The notes: a model not told the origin generated them from the sequence alone. Shown: positions 26,949 to 35,996, counted from the stretch's first letter. The stretch is DNA of 64,000 nucleotides from JANQOH01 sp965214495 (GCA_965214495.1 OZ243958.1:1364001-1428000); one strand, 5' to 3'. Program-made: numbers and translations.

Positions 26949-27254
26949 ATGAAACAGGATCAGTTGGAGGAGGTAAAACGCATTCTGGGGGAAGTGCTTC
27001 GAGAACGGCTTCAGGACATCGCGTTCGATTCCATCGACATACGGCCGGACCTTGACGAATACGACCACGAGATCCTGTGGGTTACCGTGGTATTCGACGA
27101 TGACGAGGCCGAGAAACTCAACGCTGATAAAACCTTGGGAATCATCCGCCGTCTCAGGCCGCGTTTCGCGGAAGAAGCGGGAACGGAAGCATTCCCGGTA
27201 ATGTCTTACGCTAAAAAATCCGAATGGGAAAAACTTCTGGATGGAACCTCATGA
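26949..27254 (+). CDS. Small protein of unknown function, partner of the HEPN-like gene
   Basis: A 101-residue acidic protein from ATG 26949, preceded by GGGAAGGTCC. I do not recognise a named domain. It has an N-terminal helix (QLEEVKRILGEVLRERLQD), a strand-rich centre (ILWVTVVFDDDEAEKL) and a C-terminal helix. Base composition is visibly lower in GC than in the neighbours. Its 3' end overlaps the HEPN-like gene by 14 bp. Arrangement and size resemble an antitoxin preceding a toxin, which is inference. Confidence 0.55.
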   Translation: MKQDQLEEVKRILGEVLRERLQDIAFDSIDIRPDLDEYDHEILWVTVVFDDDEAEKLNADKTLGIIRRLRPRFAEEAGTEAFPVMSYAKKSEWEKLLDGTS

Positions 27255-27714
27255 TCTGCTGGATACAGCGCAGCACCTTGCAACGAGCCGGAGAGGCAGA
27301 CCGCGGCAGACCGATCTTCGACGGGCCATAAGCACCGTCTATTATGCTCTTTTTCACTGTCTTGCCGGATGCGTGGCCGATCTTCTTGTCGGCAGCGCCA
27401 GGTCGCGACGCCGGGAAGAAGTCTGGTTGCGGGCATACTGTGCACTCGAACATGGCCACGCGAAGAATCAATGTCTGAATCGGGGGATAATCGAGAAATT
27501 TCCCGAAGAAATTCAGGATTTCGCGAGTGTTTTCCTGGATACACAAACGAAACGGCATTCGGCTGACTACGATCCGTCGCCACGATTTCAGAAATTCCCG
27601 GTGTTGAGAGATATAGCGATAGCCGGAAAAACGATCGGCCGGTTCAATTCCGTGGCGACAAAGGATCGCCGCGCGTTCGCCGTTCACGTCGTCATGAAAA
27701 CCCGGCGAAACTGA
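27241..27714 (+). CDS. HEPN-like protein, possible toxin of a two-gene module
   Basis: A 157-residue protein. The helix DLRRAISTVYYALFHCLAG and the later KRHSADYDPS match a HEPN-type family in which an RRAxSxxYYALFH helix is followed by a RxxADYxP turn. HEPN proteins are often RNases in toxin-antitoxin or abortive-infection pairs. I do not see a clean RxxxxH catalytic motif, so nuclease activity is uncertain. The start lies inside the preceding small gene, and base composition is foreign-looking relative to its neighbours. Confidence 0.55.
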   Translation: MEPHDLLDTAQHLATSRRGRPRQTDLRRAISTVYYALFHCLAGCVADLLVGSARSRRREEVWLRAYCALEHGHAKNQCLNRGIIEKFPEEIQDFASVFLDTQTKRHSADYDPSPRFQKFPVLRDIAIAGKTIGRFNSVATKDRRAFAVHVVMKTRRN

Positions 27715-27823
27715 CTATGGACGCCGAATTTGCCCACACGGTCCCTCACGACTCCGCCGTAGAATCGTGTTACAATTTGCAGAACGCCCCGTCCACCGGG
27801 GCGCGGAAACAGGGAGAACATCC

Positions 27824-28912
27824 ATGCACCGAAGAATTGCCGCGGTTTGCGCGGCCGCCATCCTTGCGGCCGGGCCCGCCCTCGCGGGCGGCCATCTCGA
27901 AGGCGAGGCCGGGTTTCCGATGCCCGTCGGAGACCCCTCGATCGTGCCCGAAGGCGCGGCGCTGGTCAAGGTTTTCGACGGCGGCTGCGTCCTCACCGAA
28001 GGCGTCGCGGCCGGCCATGACGGCTACATGTATTTCAGCGACATCACGTTCTCGGCCTTCTGCAAGGAGGAGAGCGGAATGTATCCGCTGGCCGGGGTGA
28101 TCTATCGCCACGACCCGGCGTCCGGCGAGACCACGGTCTATCGTTCGCCGTCGGGCATGTCCAACGGCATCAAGTTCGACCGCGACGGCAACATGATCGC
28201 GGCGCTCGGCGCGGACTACGGCGGGCGCATGCTGGTCAGGACCGACATGGCCACCGGCATCAGCCACATCCTGACCGGCCTCTACAACGGCAAGCCCTAC
28301 AACGCGCTCAACGACATCTCGATCGACGAGCAGGGACGGATCTATTTCTCCGATCCGCGCTATCTGGGCCACGAACCGGTCATGCAGCCGGGCTTCGCCG
28401 TGTATCGCCTCGACCCGGACGGCTCGGTCGACCGCATCATCACCAATGGCGGCAAAACCAATGGTGTACTGGTGTCGCCCGATCAGAAGACGTTCTATCT
28501 CGTGAGCAACGACAATGGCTGGCTCGGCTTCATGCAGCTCGACGAGACCGATCAGGCGCCGATCGTCGGCTTGCACCTGTTGCAAGCCTACGACCTCGCC
28601 GAGGACGGCACGGCGAGCAACCGGCGCGTGCTGGTCGATTACGCGACCGTCTATGACGAGCCGTGCAGCGGGCCGGACGGGCTGGTCGCCGATGTCGAAG
28701 GCAACATCTATGTCGCCTCGCGCTGCGAACACCGGCCGGGCGTGGTGGTGTATTCGCCGTCGGGCGAAGAACTCGCCTATATCTCGACCGGCGAGGAAAT
28801 GCCCACCAATGTCGGTTTCGGCCGCGGCGACGAGAGCAACGTGCTGTATCTGACCTCGGGCAACAGCCTCTACAAGATCACCCTCGGCAAGGAAGGGTAT
28901 CAACTGCCGTAA
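27824..28912 (+). CDS. Periplasmic SMP-30/gluconolactonase-like protein
   Basis: About 362 residues from ATG 27824 behind AGGGAGAAC, with a signal peptide (AAAILAAGPALAGG). The six-bladed propeller pattern of SMP-30/regucalcin shows in LTEGVAAGHDGYMYFSDI, NDISIDEQGRIYFSDPRY, NGVLVSPDQKTFYLVS and DGLVADVEGNIYVAS. These enzymes hydrolyse lactones with a metal bound by Glu, Asn and Asp. It appears to be expressed alone, with a strong terminator directly behind it. Confidence 0.85.
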   Translation: MHRRIAAVCAAAILAAGPALAGGHLEGEAGFPMPVGDPSIVPEGAALVKVFDGGCVLTEGVAAGHDGYMYFSDITFSAFCKEESGMYPLAGVIYRHDPASGETTVYRSPSGMSNGIKFDRDGNMIAALGADYGGRMLVRTDMATGISHILTGLYNGKPYNALNDISIDEQGRIYFSDPRYLGHEPVMQPGFAVYRLDPDGSVDRIITNGGKTNGVLVSPDQKTFYLVSNDNGWLGFMQLDETDQAPIVGLHLLQAYDLAEDGTASNRRVLVDYATVYDEPCSGPDGLVADVEGNIYVASRCEHRPGVVVYSPSGEELAYISTGEEMPTNVGFGRGDESNVLYLTSGNSLYKITLGKEGYQLP

Positions 28913-28941
28913 AGGCGGAGCCCGAACCGCGTTCGGGACGG

Positions 28942-28965
28942 CGGGCGGCTTCGGCCGCCCGTTTT
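28942..28965 (+). terminator. Rho-independent terminator with UUCG loop
   Basis: A perfect 8-bp GC stem closes on a TTCG tetraloop (CGGGCGGC, TTCG, GCCGCCCG) and is followed by TTTT. It stands 30 bp after the SMP-30 stop codon. Confidence 0.85.
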
Positions 28966-28997
28966 CCGCGCCCCGCCGGACGAAGAGGAGAGACTTC

Positions 28998-29891
28998 ATG
29001 GCGAGTCACGCGACGGGCGACGGCGGCATCCCGCCGAGGGACGCAGGCCGGCGCGGTCTGAAGCGGGTAATGACCCTGGGCGGCGCCTATGGCCTGCGCA
29101 ACTACACGGTGAAGGATCTGCGCGACGCCAAGGGCAAGCGCGTGCTGGTGGAGACCTTGCCGTTCTCGCCGGAGGAAGCGGCGGCGGCGGAGGAAGCCGG
29201 GATCGACACCATGAAGGTGCGCTTCGACCCCCGGCGCCCGGACCTTGCGGAGGCCGTGCGCCGCGCCGCGCCGCAGACGTTCATGGCGTTCTCCGTGCCT
29301 CTGGTTGCGGCGGCGACCGAGGCGGAGGCGGTGCGGCTCGCCTATGACGCGATGGCGCTCGGCGCCGACGCGGTGATGACCCAGTGGAGCCCCCGCTTTG
29401 TCGCCGCCGCGGCGGAAGCCGGCGTTCCTGTGCAGGGCCATGCCGGGCTGGTGCCGCGAAAGAGCACCTGGACCGGCGGCTTGCGCGCGGTCGGCAAGAC
29501 CCTCGACGAGGCCGTGCAGGTGTATCGGCAGATCGAGGCGCTGGAGGAGGCCGGCGCCTATGCGGTCGAGGTCGAAGTGATCCCCGACGCGCTGCTGGCC
29601 GCGATCAGCAAGCGCACGTCGTTGTTGACGTCGTCGATCGGCGGCGGCGCGGGCGGCGACATCCAGTTCCTGTTCGCCGACGACATTCTGGGCAACAACC
29701 CGCCGCCCCGGCCCCGTCATTCGAAGCAATACCGCGCGCTCTACAAGATGAAACAGGAGATGCAGAAGGAGCGCGTCGCCGGTTTCCGCGAGTTCGCCGA
29801 CGAGGTCCGGCAGGGCGCCTTCCCCGCCCGCGAGCATGTGATCGAAGCCCCGGACGGCTTGGTCGAAGCCTTCGCCGACGCGGTGGACTGA
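28998..29891 (+). CDS. 3-methyl-2-oxobutanoate hydroxymethyltransferase (PanB) family protein
   Basis: A 297-residue TIM-barrel protein starting behind GAAGAGGAGAG. The match to PanB is in VPVQGHAGLVPRKSTWTGG, ALEEAGAYAVEVEVIPD and KRTSLLTSSIGGGAGGDIQF. PanB makes ketopantoate for pantothenate synthesis. The opening DLRDAKGKRVLVETLPFSPE differs from classical PanB, and there is no panC nearby, so this may be a catabolic paralogue rather than the biosynthetic enzyme. Confidence 0.72.
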   Translation: MASHATGDGGIPPRDAGRRGLKRVMTLGGAYGLRNYTVKDLRDAKGKRVLVETLPFSPEEAAAAEEAGIDTMKVRFDPRRPDLAEAVRRAAPQTFMAFSVPLVAAATEAEAVRLAYDAMALGADAVMTQWSPRFVAAAAEAGVPVQGHAGLVPRKSTWTGGLRAVGKTLDEAVQVYRQIEALEEAGAYAVEVEVIPDALLAAISKRTSLLTSSIGGGAGGDIQFLFADDILGNNPPPRPRHSKQYRALYKMKQEMQKERVAGFREFADEVRQGAFPAREHVIEAPDGLVEAFADAVD

Positions 29892-29899
29892 CCGCGTGG

Positions 29900-30300
29900 T
29901 TGCGCGGACCTACCTTACCCGCAAGCGCCCGCGCGCTGCTCACGATACTCGGAACAGCGCCGCGGCCGGCGACCTATACCCTCGACGATCGAGAGAGCGA
30001 GGCGTGCCTCGCGCCCGCCGCCCTGCTCGATCTGCTCGCGCCTGCGGGTCGCCCGGAGCAGATGATCGCCCCGTGCACGCCCGAAGCGAAACGGGACAGT
30101 TTGCCGTTGCTCGTGAGGGCGCTCGCCACGAAATGCGCGGTGGAGCCCGTCGATATCGCTGGCGAGGGTGTCCTCTCGGAGATCGACGCCTGCCTGGCGG
30201 CGCTCGGCGAGCGGATCCCCGAAAACGCCGACCTCATGCTGGATGTCACTCACGGGTTCCGGCATTTCTCGTTCCTCAGCTTACGCCGCGACTCCTTACC
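29900..30300 (+). pseudogene. Remnant of a CRISPR-associated CARF protein (Csx1/TM1812-like)
   Basis: The frame reads LLTILGTAPRPATYTL at the start and NADLMLDVTHGFRHFSFLS further on. D-x-THGFR is the signature of the TM1812/Csx2 group of CARF proteins, which sense cyclic oligoadenylate in type III CRISPR systems. No clear start codon remains. At 30281-30282 one extra T shifts the frame (the other frame resumes with YAATPYL), and about 20 residues later the sequence turns into Cmr3. The rest of the protein is missing. Confidence 0.65.
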
Positions 30301-30875
30301 TCGGGGGCGCTTCGCTCGGTCCGGGTGTCGGCATATGGCTAACGCGGGCCGGGATGAATGCCGTGCTCGCCGGAACGCTGCCAGGCGGGCCCGACATTGC
30401 GCCGGCGGCGAACCTGTGGTCGGAAGAGCCGCGTATCGGCCTCAAACGAGACATACGCACGCGGGCCGCCGAGGAAGGCATGCTCCACAGCACCCGGCAT
30501 GTGCGCCCGAAACCCGGCGTCGCGCTCGGCGCCCACATCGCCGACCTGCCCGAGGGCTGGCCGCGCCCGTTCGACCGGGCGCTCCCGTTCGGCGGCGAAG
30601 GCCGCCTCGCGATGTGTCGCGAGTGGGACCCCGGCGCGCCGCTCCTGGGCGCCGCCATCGGTAGGCGCCGACGGGCGGGCGGCGGCTGGGATTCACTGCA
30701 ACGACACCCGCTCCCACTTCACCGCGTGCTACCGACGGAAAGCGTGTTATTTGCGAGACCGACGACCCCGAACGCTTTCGACGCCGCTGCGGCGAATGGC
30801 GGGCGGGTTCGCGTCAGGAGCCGCCGAGAGTGGGGATTCGGCCTCGCGGCTTGCGGGCTCTGGCCGGAAGATTAA
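30301..30875 (+). pseudogene. cmr3: Remnant of Cmr3 (type III-B CRISPR RAMP protein), C-terminal half
   Basis: About 190 residues with Cmr3 character: IWLTRAGMNAVLAGTL, LWSEEPRIGLKRD, EEGMLHSTRHVRPKPGVALG and the glycine-rich FGGEGRLAMCRE. Cmr3 binds the crRNA 5' tag region next to Cas10/Cmr2 in the effector. The N-terminal half is replaced by the tail of the CARF remnant, so a deletion removed everything between them, including cmr1 and cmr2 if they were there. It ends 12 bp before cmr4 as in an intact operon. Confidence 0.65.
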
Positions 30876-30887
30876 GGAAACGACGCG

Positions 30888-31385
30888 ATGAAAACAGCCA
30901 TGCTCGGCCTTCTGGCCGAGACACCGATCCATCCCGGCGGCAGGCGCGGCATGGGAGTCGTCGACCTGCCGGTCGCTCGCGAAGCGTCCACCGACTATCC
31001 GGTGCTCGTCGGATCGAGCCTCAAGGGCGCGCTTCGCGACAAGGCGGAGACGGGCGGGGCGGAGAAGAACGGGTGGGACGCGGAAGAGCTGTTCAGGAAG
31101 CCGGACCGCACCGGCGATCTGGCGATTTCCGACGCCCGGCTCCTGCTTCTTCCGGTGCTCAGCCTGACCGCGTCATCCCGCTGGGCGACCTGCCCGCACC
31201 TCGTCGAACGCTACAGCCGCGACCGCGCCGGGCTGCCCGCCGAAATACCGACGCCTTGCATGAACCGCGGCGGCGTGCTGGCGAAGGACGGCGACGACTC
31301 GCTTTTCCTCGACGAACGCCGGTTCGCAACCGCCGGCGCGCCGCCTAGGTTCGCCTCCCCGCTCTCGCGGAGGCTCACCCCGTGA
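30888..31385 (+). pseudogene. cmr4: Truncated Cmr4 (type III-B CRISPR backbone RAMP)
   Basis: The first 150 of about 165 residues are Cmr4-like: LLAETPIHPGGRRGMGVVDL, YPVLVGSSLKGALRDKAE and ISDARLLLLPVLSLTASSRW. Asp26, in GVVDLPV, is at the position of the target-RNA-cleaving aspartate of Pyrococcus Cmr4. After SLFLDERRF the homology stops and the frame ends in unrelated residues, about half a normal Cmr4 short. The stop overlaps the GTG of the following glycosyltransferase. Confidence 0.72.
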
Positions 31386-33789
31386 CCTCCCCTTCAAGAG
31401 AAAGAAACGATGTGTCCCCGTCGAACGACGCAAGGTCGGTTGATCTCTGGCGCGCCTCGATCGCACGGTGTCTGGATATTGCGGCGCAGGGCCGGATCCT
31501 GCCCGCTCCGTGGCGCAACGCGCTGTTCGCCCTGTTCATCGCTGGCATCCTGGCCTACGGGGCGGCGTTCGCTTGGTACATGCTCGCCCACTTCGATCTG
31601 GTCAACCTGATCCGCGACATTAGCCACGACGACTCCTTCTACTATTTCCAGATCGCCTACCATATGGCCGAAGGGAAGTTCTCGACTTTCGATGGCGGCA
31701 TCACCCGGACCAACGGCTACCATCCTCTCTGGTTGTTTGCGATCACGCCGTTCTATTGGGTGTTCGACAAGGAAGCCGCGCTGTTCGCCATCAAGGCGTT
31801 TGAAATCATGCTCGTCGCCGGCGGCGTGGCGCTCATCGCCGTCGCCGCCCGGCTGGCCCGCCTGCCGTGGGTTCTGCTGTTCGCCGCGCTGCCGGCGTTC
31901 TACGGACGCTGGACCCTGATTATGGGAATGGAAACGGCTGCGGCGTTGTTCATGCTCGGCCTGTTCATTCTGGCCGTCTGTCTCTTCGCAAAGAACCCTG
32001 CCAGGTGGCGATGGCTGCTGGCCGCCGTTGCTTTCTCTCTGCCTTGGGTGCGCCTGGAATACATCGCCATTTCACTGGCGGCGACTGTGGTGCTGTGCCT
32101 CGTCGAGCGGTCGTGGCAGGATCGCCGGTTCGGCGCGCTGCCCGGAGTGCAGGTTCGCCAGATTTCCTCGTTGAAGGCGTTTGTCCCGCTGCTCGGCGCG
32201 GTCGCCGGCATCCTCGTCTATTTTGCCTACAACGGCATTGTCTTCGGCGGCATCGTGCCGGTGTCTGGCGCGGTCAAGCAGGTTTGGTCGCAGCGGCGAT
32301 GGGAAGTTGAAGGCGGATACAGCCTGACGAATAACTTTCAGGAGATATTGCAGCTCCGTGTTTTCGACAACGAGCTCCTGGTTGCGCTGGGAGTCTGCAT
32401 CTTGTTCCTGCTGGTCTGGCGGTTTAGCCGTCACTCCCCGAGCCGGGGGGGGGGGGTGGAGACTGGCTGCTGGTGGCTTTTCTGGCGGGCGTCCTCGCGC
32501 TGAACGTCGGTCATCTCGCCAAGTTCGCGCAGACCGTTCTCACCATGCACCCCCGCTTCGCAGGCTATTCCTGGTATTTCGTGCCGGCGTATCTGATGGA
32601 GGCGCTGATAGTCCCCGTGAACTGTTACGCAGCCATTTACTTCATTCGCCGTTTCATCGGGCTGAGGTCGCGCCGAGCAGCCGATATTCTGGGTCGCGGC
32701 ATTGTCGTTGTCGCAGCGGTCTTTCTGCTCGTAACGGCGAATTTTACCTCTCCATTCCAAAGGGTAGAAACGAGAAGTATGAAAACCAGAACTGGCGGCG
32801 AGTGGGGCGAAGTCTTTATCGGGTTTCTTGGGAACACTTATGTTATGAACCGCGCACTTCCCGAGGGTAGCATAGTCGGGTCGTGGGACGCCGGCGTTGT
32901 CGGGTATTTCTCACGCTTTCCGGTTGTGAATCTGGATGGGATGGTCAATTCCTACGACTACATGCGCGCCATCAAAACGGAAACAGTGGCCGCGTTTCAT
33001 CGGCATTACGGGATTACCCACTTCGCCAGAATCCGACCTGTGGACCGGCGCGTCGATGCCCTGCTGTTCGAAGGTCCGCAAATTCTCCACCCGTGGGGCG
33101 AACACCGGTTCAGGCTCTGGTCCGCCACGCCGTTGGAAGATTCCGACGCAGCCGCCCGGTTCTGGGAGAGAATGGAGCCGCATTTCGACGACCTGGCGAG
33201 CGGCGTCGGGCTTCTTGTCGATGGGCGGCTGGCGCAGACCTTCGCCAGGCAATGCGATCCGGAAGAAATAGTAATGTGGTCCTGGGCTGGACCGGGGGAT
33301 GAAACGGTCGCCAACGCCTGGACGCAGACGCAAACGGGGTTGTGCGTAACCGCCGCCGTTCTGCCGCACGCCGCCTCGGGCCCGATCCGGATCGAGACAA
33401 TGCCGGCAAGCGACTGGTTGGCGGGGCTGACAGGCGGCGGCCCGCCGGTCATCCGCTCCGATTGGGACGTGTATCTCGTCGAAGACAGCCTCATCTACAT
33501 CAAGGAGAAATGCGGCCCGGAGGACACCCAACCGAAGTTCTTCCTTCACCTGGACCCGGTCGACGAGCGTGACCTTCCCATCCGGCGCTGGATATACGGC
33601 TTCGACAACCTCGATTTCTCTCTCTCGAACTACCGCCTCATTGAGGGCGGAGTATGCGCGGCGAGGCGGTCGTTGCCCGACTATGGCATCGCCGCGATCA
33701 GGACCGGCCAGTTCAATCCCGTGGAAGGCGGTCTCGATAATGTCTGGAAGGGCAGGTTCGATCTTGCCGAGCCAGCGAGCGACGGCTAA
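31382..33789 (+). CDS. GT-C type membrane glycosyltransferase, split at a 12-G tract
   Basis: Two frames, 31382-32503 and an unframed continuation to 33789, form one protein of about 801 residues when the run of 12 G at 32445-32456 is read as 10 or 13. The N-terminal half has many hydrophobic helices and the GT-C landmark HDDSFYYFQIAYHM then GYHPLWLF. The second half has two more helices and a large soluble domain. Such enzymes transfer sugars from polyprenyl-phosphate carriers at the outer face of the inner membrane. With 12 G the protein stops after about 373 residues. The gene interrupts the CRISPR remnant. Confidence 0.7.
32445..32456. repeat. Poly-G tract of 12 in a glycosyltransferase gene
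   Basis: Twelve consecutive G residues in coding sequence. The upstream frame reads SRGGGV and ends soon after; removing two or adding one G joins it to the downstream frame (GGDWLLVAFLAG). Such tracts change length by slipped-strand mispairing and switch genes on and off. Confidence 0.85.
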
Positions 33790-33800
33790 GCCGCCCCACG

Positions 33801-33925
33801 TCCAGCAGAATCGAAACGGCGCTGGTGATCGGCGCCTCGTCGAATATCGGGTGCCCCATCGCTCGCAACCTGGCCGAGGAATGCTGCACGTTGCAGCTCG
33901 CGGCACGCGACCGGGCGGGGCTGGA
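33801..33925 (+). pseudogene. 5' fragment of a short-chain dehydrogenase cut by the IS element
   Basis: The frame from 33801 reads RIETALVIGASSNIG and then ARNLAEECCTLQLAARDR, the first 40 residues of an SDR enzyme with its nucleotide-binding loop. It runs straight into the left end of the IS element. No matching 3' part lies beyond the right end, which is in cmr6. The initiation codon is unclear; GTG 33825 is a possibility. Confidence 0.6.
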
Positions 33926-35192
33926 GCACTGCTGTCCGGTTAATTTTTGTGGACGGGTTGCATGGCATTGATTCTACTGGCGTCCGACCGTTCGGCGACG
34001 TTTGGACACGGCAGAGGGTCAATACTATGCACCACCACAATAGCATTTTCCGCGATCTGTTGAAGCGTGTTCCCCGGGCTGTGTTCGATCGGCTGGTGGA
34101 GGCCCATGGAGCGGACAGTCGGGTGCGGCGCCTGCGCACCCGGGATCAACTGATCGCATTGCTTTACGGCCAGCTTTCCGGGGCGACGAGCCTGCGCGAG
34201 ATCGTCGGTGGCCTGCACAGCCGCACAGCCACAAGGCCCGCCTCTATCATGTGGGCGGTCGCGTGGCGCAGCGCTCGACGCTGGCCGACGCCAATGCCAG
34301 ACGCCCGGCGGCGTTGTTCGCCGAGATGGTCGGTCGCGCCCGGCGGGGCCTGCGCCGTAAGATCGGCGAGACGACTTACCTGATCGACGCGACGAACCTT
34401 CGTCCGGGCAGGCGGGGATCGGAGTGGGCGCATTTCTCGGCCAACGCCTGCGGCGCCAAGCTCCACGTGATCTACGATGCCGACGCCGAACAGCCGCTCT
34501 ATGCGTCGGTCACGACGGCCAGGGTCAACGACATCACGGCGGCGCAGGAGATGCCGGTCGAGGCCGGCGCCACCTGGGTCTTCGACCTCGGCTACTACGA
34601 TTACGCCTGGTGGGCCAGGCTCGATGCCGCAGGCTGCCGTATCGTCACCCGCTTCAAGGCCAACACGCCGTTGACGGTGAGCGCCGAACTCGATGTTCCC
34701 GAAGACGACGACATTCTGTCGGACCGCATCGGCCTGTTGCCGCAACGCCCGGCGCGGAGCCGCAAGAACCCGTTCTCCGAGCCGCTGCGCGAGGTTCGGG
34801 TCAGGACCGACACCGGCAAGACGCTGCGCATCCTCTCCAACGACCTCGACGCCCCGGCCCGGGAAATCGCCGATCTCTACAAGCGGCGCCGGGCCATCGA
34901 GTTGTCCTTTCGGTGGGTCAAACAGACCCTGAGGGTCCGCCACTTCCTCGGCGTCGGCGAGAATGCCGTGCGCATCCAGATCGCCGTTGCCCTGATCGCT
35001 TATCTGCTGCTCCACCTCGCCCAAGTCACCCGGAACGTCGTCAAATCCCCGCTCGCTTTCGCCCGCCTCGTGCGCGCCAATCTCATGCATCGAAAGCGCA
35101 TCGACCGACTCATCGGCCCCCATCACCCGCCCCCGAAATGCTCCAATCAAACCGCCATACAATGGGCTTCAGGGTGAACCGGACAGCAGTGC
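33926..35192 (+). mobile_element. IS4-family insertion sequence (DUF4372 type), defective
   Basis: A 1267-bp element bounded by perfect 16-bp inverted repeats, GCACTGCTGTCCGGTT at 33926-33941 and its complement at 35177-35192; the outermost GC on each side could instead be a 2-bp duplication. It holds one transposase gene, broken by a frameshift. The flanks differ: an SDR gene on the left and cmr6 on the right. No longer target duplication is visible, so the element has taken part in a deletion or exchange since insertion. Confidence 0.88.
34027..35177 (+). pseudogene. IS4-family transposase, frameshifted by an 8-bp duplication
   Basis: The N-terminal DUF4372 domain (MHHHNSIFRDLLKRVPRAVF) is read from ATG 34027. 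The DDE domain is in another frame from about 34233 (TTYLIDATNLRPG, WVFDLGYYDYAWW, then YKRRRAIELSFRWVKQTL with the YREK-like glutamate). The break is explained by a tandem copy of GCACAGCC (34215-34222 and 34223-34230). Deleting one copy rejoins the frames as LHSHKARLYHVGG, so inactivation was probably a single slippage event. Confidence 0.88.
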
Positions 35193-35996
35193 TTCGTGAC
35201 CGGATTGGGGCGCGGCCATCCGATCGAGAACGGCTTTGCCTGGCACCCGACGTTGGGAACGGCGTTTCTGCCCGGTAGTTCGATCAAGGGATTGGTCCGC
35301 GCCTGGGCGAAACACGATGCCGAGCCGGGCTGCGACAGGGAAACGCTGAACCGGGTGTTCGGGGGCGCCGAAGACACAGGAAGCGTCTGTTTCCTGGACG
35401 CCGTGCCCATCGCGCCCGTCCAGCTCGAGGCCGATGTGATGACTCCCCACTATGCGGGCTGGAGCGAGAGCGCCCCGCCGGGCGACTGGATGTCCCCCAC
35501 GCCGATCCCGTTCCTGACCGCAGCGGCGAAGACGTCGTTCCTGTTCGCCATCGTGCCCCGCCGCGCTTCCGCAAGCCCCGATATCGAGCGCGTCGCGGAC
35601 TGGCTTAAGTCCGCTCTGGAATGGAACGGCGCCGGCGCGAAAACGGCGGTGGGATACGGCCGGTTCTCACGCGACGACGCGAAGACCCGACAGTGGATCC
35701 AGCATGTCGAAGAGGAGCGGAAGCGTGAGAACGACGCAGCGACTCCCGCGGGACGCTGGCGCCTGAAGATCGGGGGAAAATCCGAGACGGAAGTCCTGGA
35801 ACTCGTACGCGTTTGCCTCGAGAAAGATCGCCTCGCGGACGCGAGCGAACGGCAAGCGTTCGCCGAAGCCGTGTTCTCGCTGTATGGAAACATGGTTGCG
35901 CGTTGGCGGAACGGCGGCAAGCATGATCGTCGAACGGTCGTCGGGGCGAAAAAGCTCAAGGAGCGAGCCCGCCTCCTGGATGAGCCCGCCCGATAG
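35193..35996 (+). pseudogene. cmr6: Cmr6 (type III-B CRISPR RAMP), N-terminally truncated by the IS
   Basis: About 267 residues of clear Cmr6: FVTGLGRGHPIENGFAW, FLPGSSIKGLVRAWAK, VMTPHYAGW, SPTPIPFL and the terminal RAMP loop NGAGAKTAVGYGRFS. An open start exists at ATG/GTG near 35196, but homology begins directly at the IS end and the first part of the protein is missing. Cmr6 caps the 3' end of the effector backbone. With cmr5 and part of cmr4 also lost, the complex cannot be made from this locus. Confidence 0.75.

Noticed and set aside
27770..28999. A 409-codon open frame antisense to the SMP-30 gene
   Set aside because: It mirrors the codon structure of the real gene, has no domain and no ribosome-binding site. 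In this GC-rich DNA long antisense frames are common, as also seen opposite the amt, dctM and galE regions.
31382..31385. The GTGA overlap of truncated cmr4 and the glycosyltransferase as evidence of a real operon
   Set aside because: The cmr4 stop lies in non-homologous sequence after the truncation point, so the overlap is accidental.
29892..35996. Possible CRISPR array accompanying the cmr remnants
   Set aside because: I scanned the gaps for regularly spaced 25-40 bp repeats and found none. The only repeats here are the IS ends and an 8-bp duplication.
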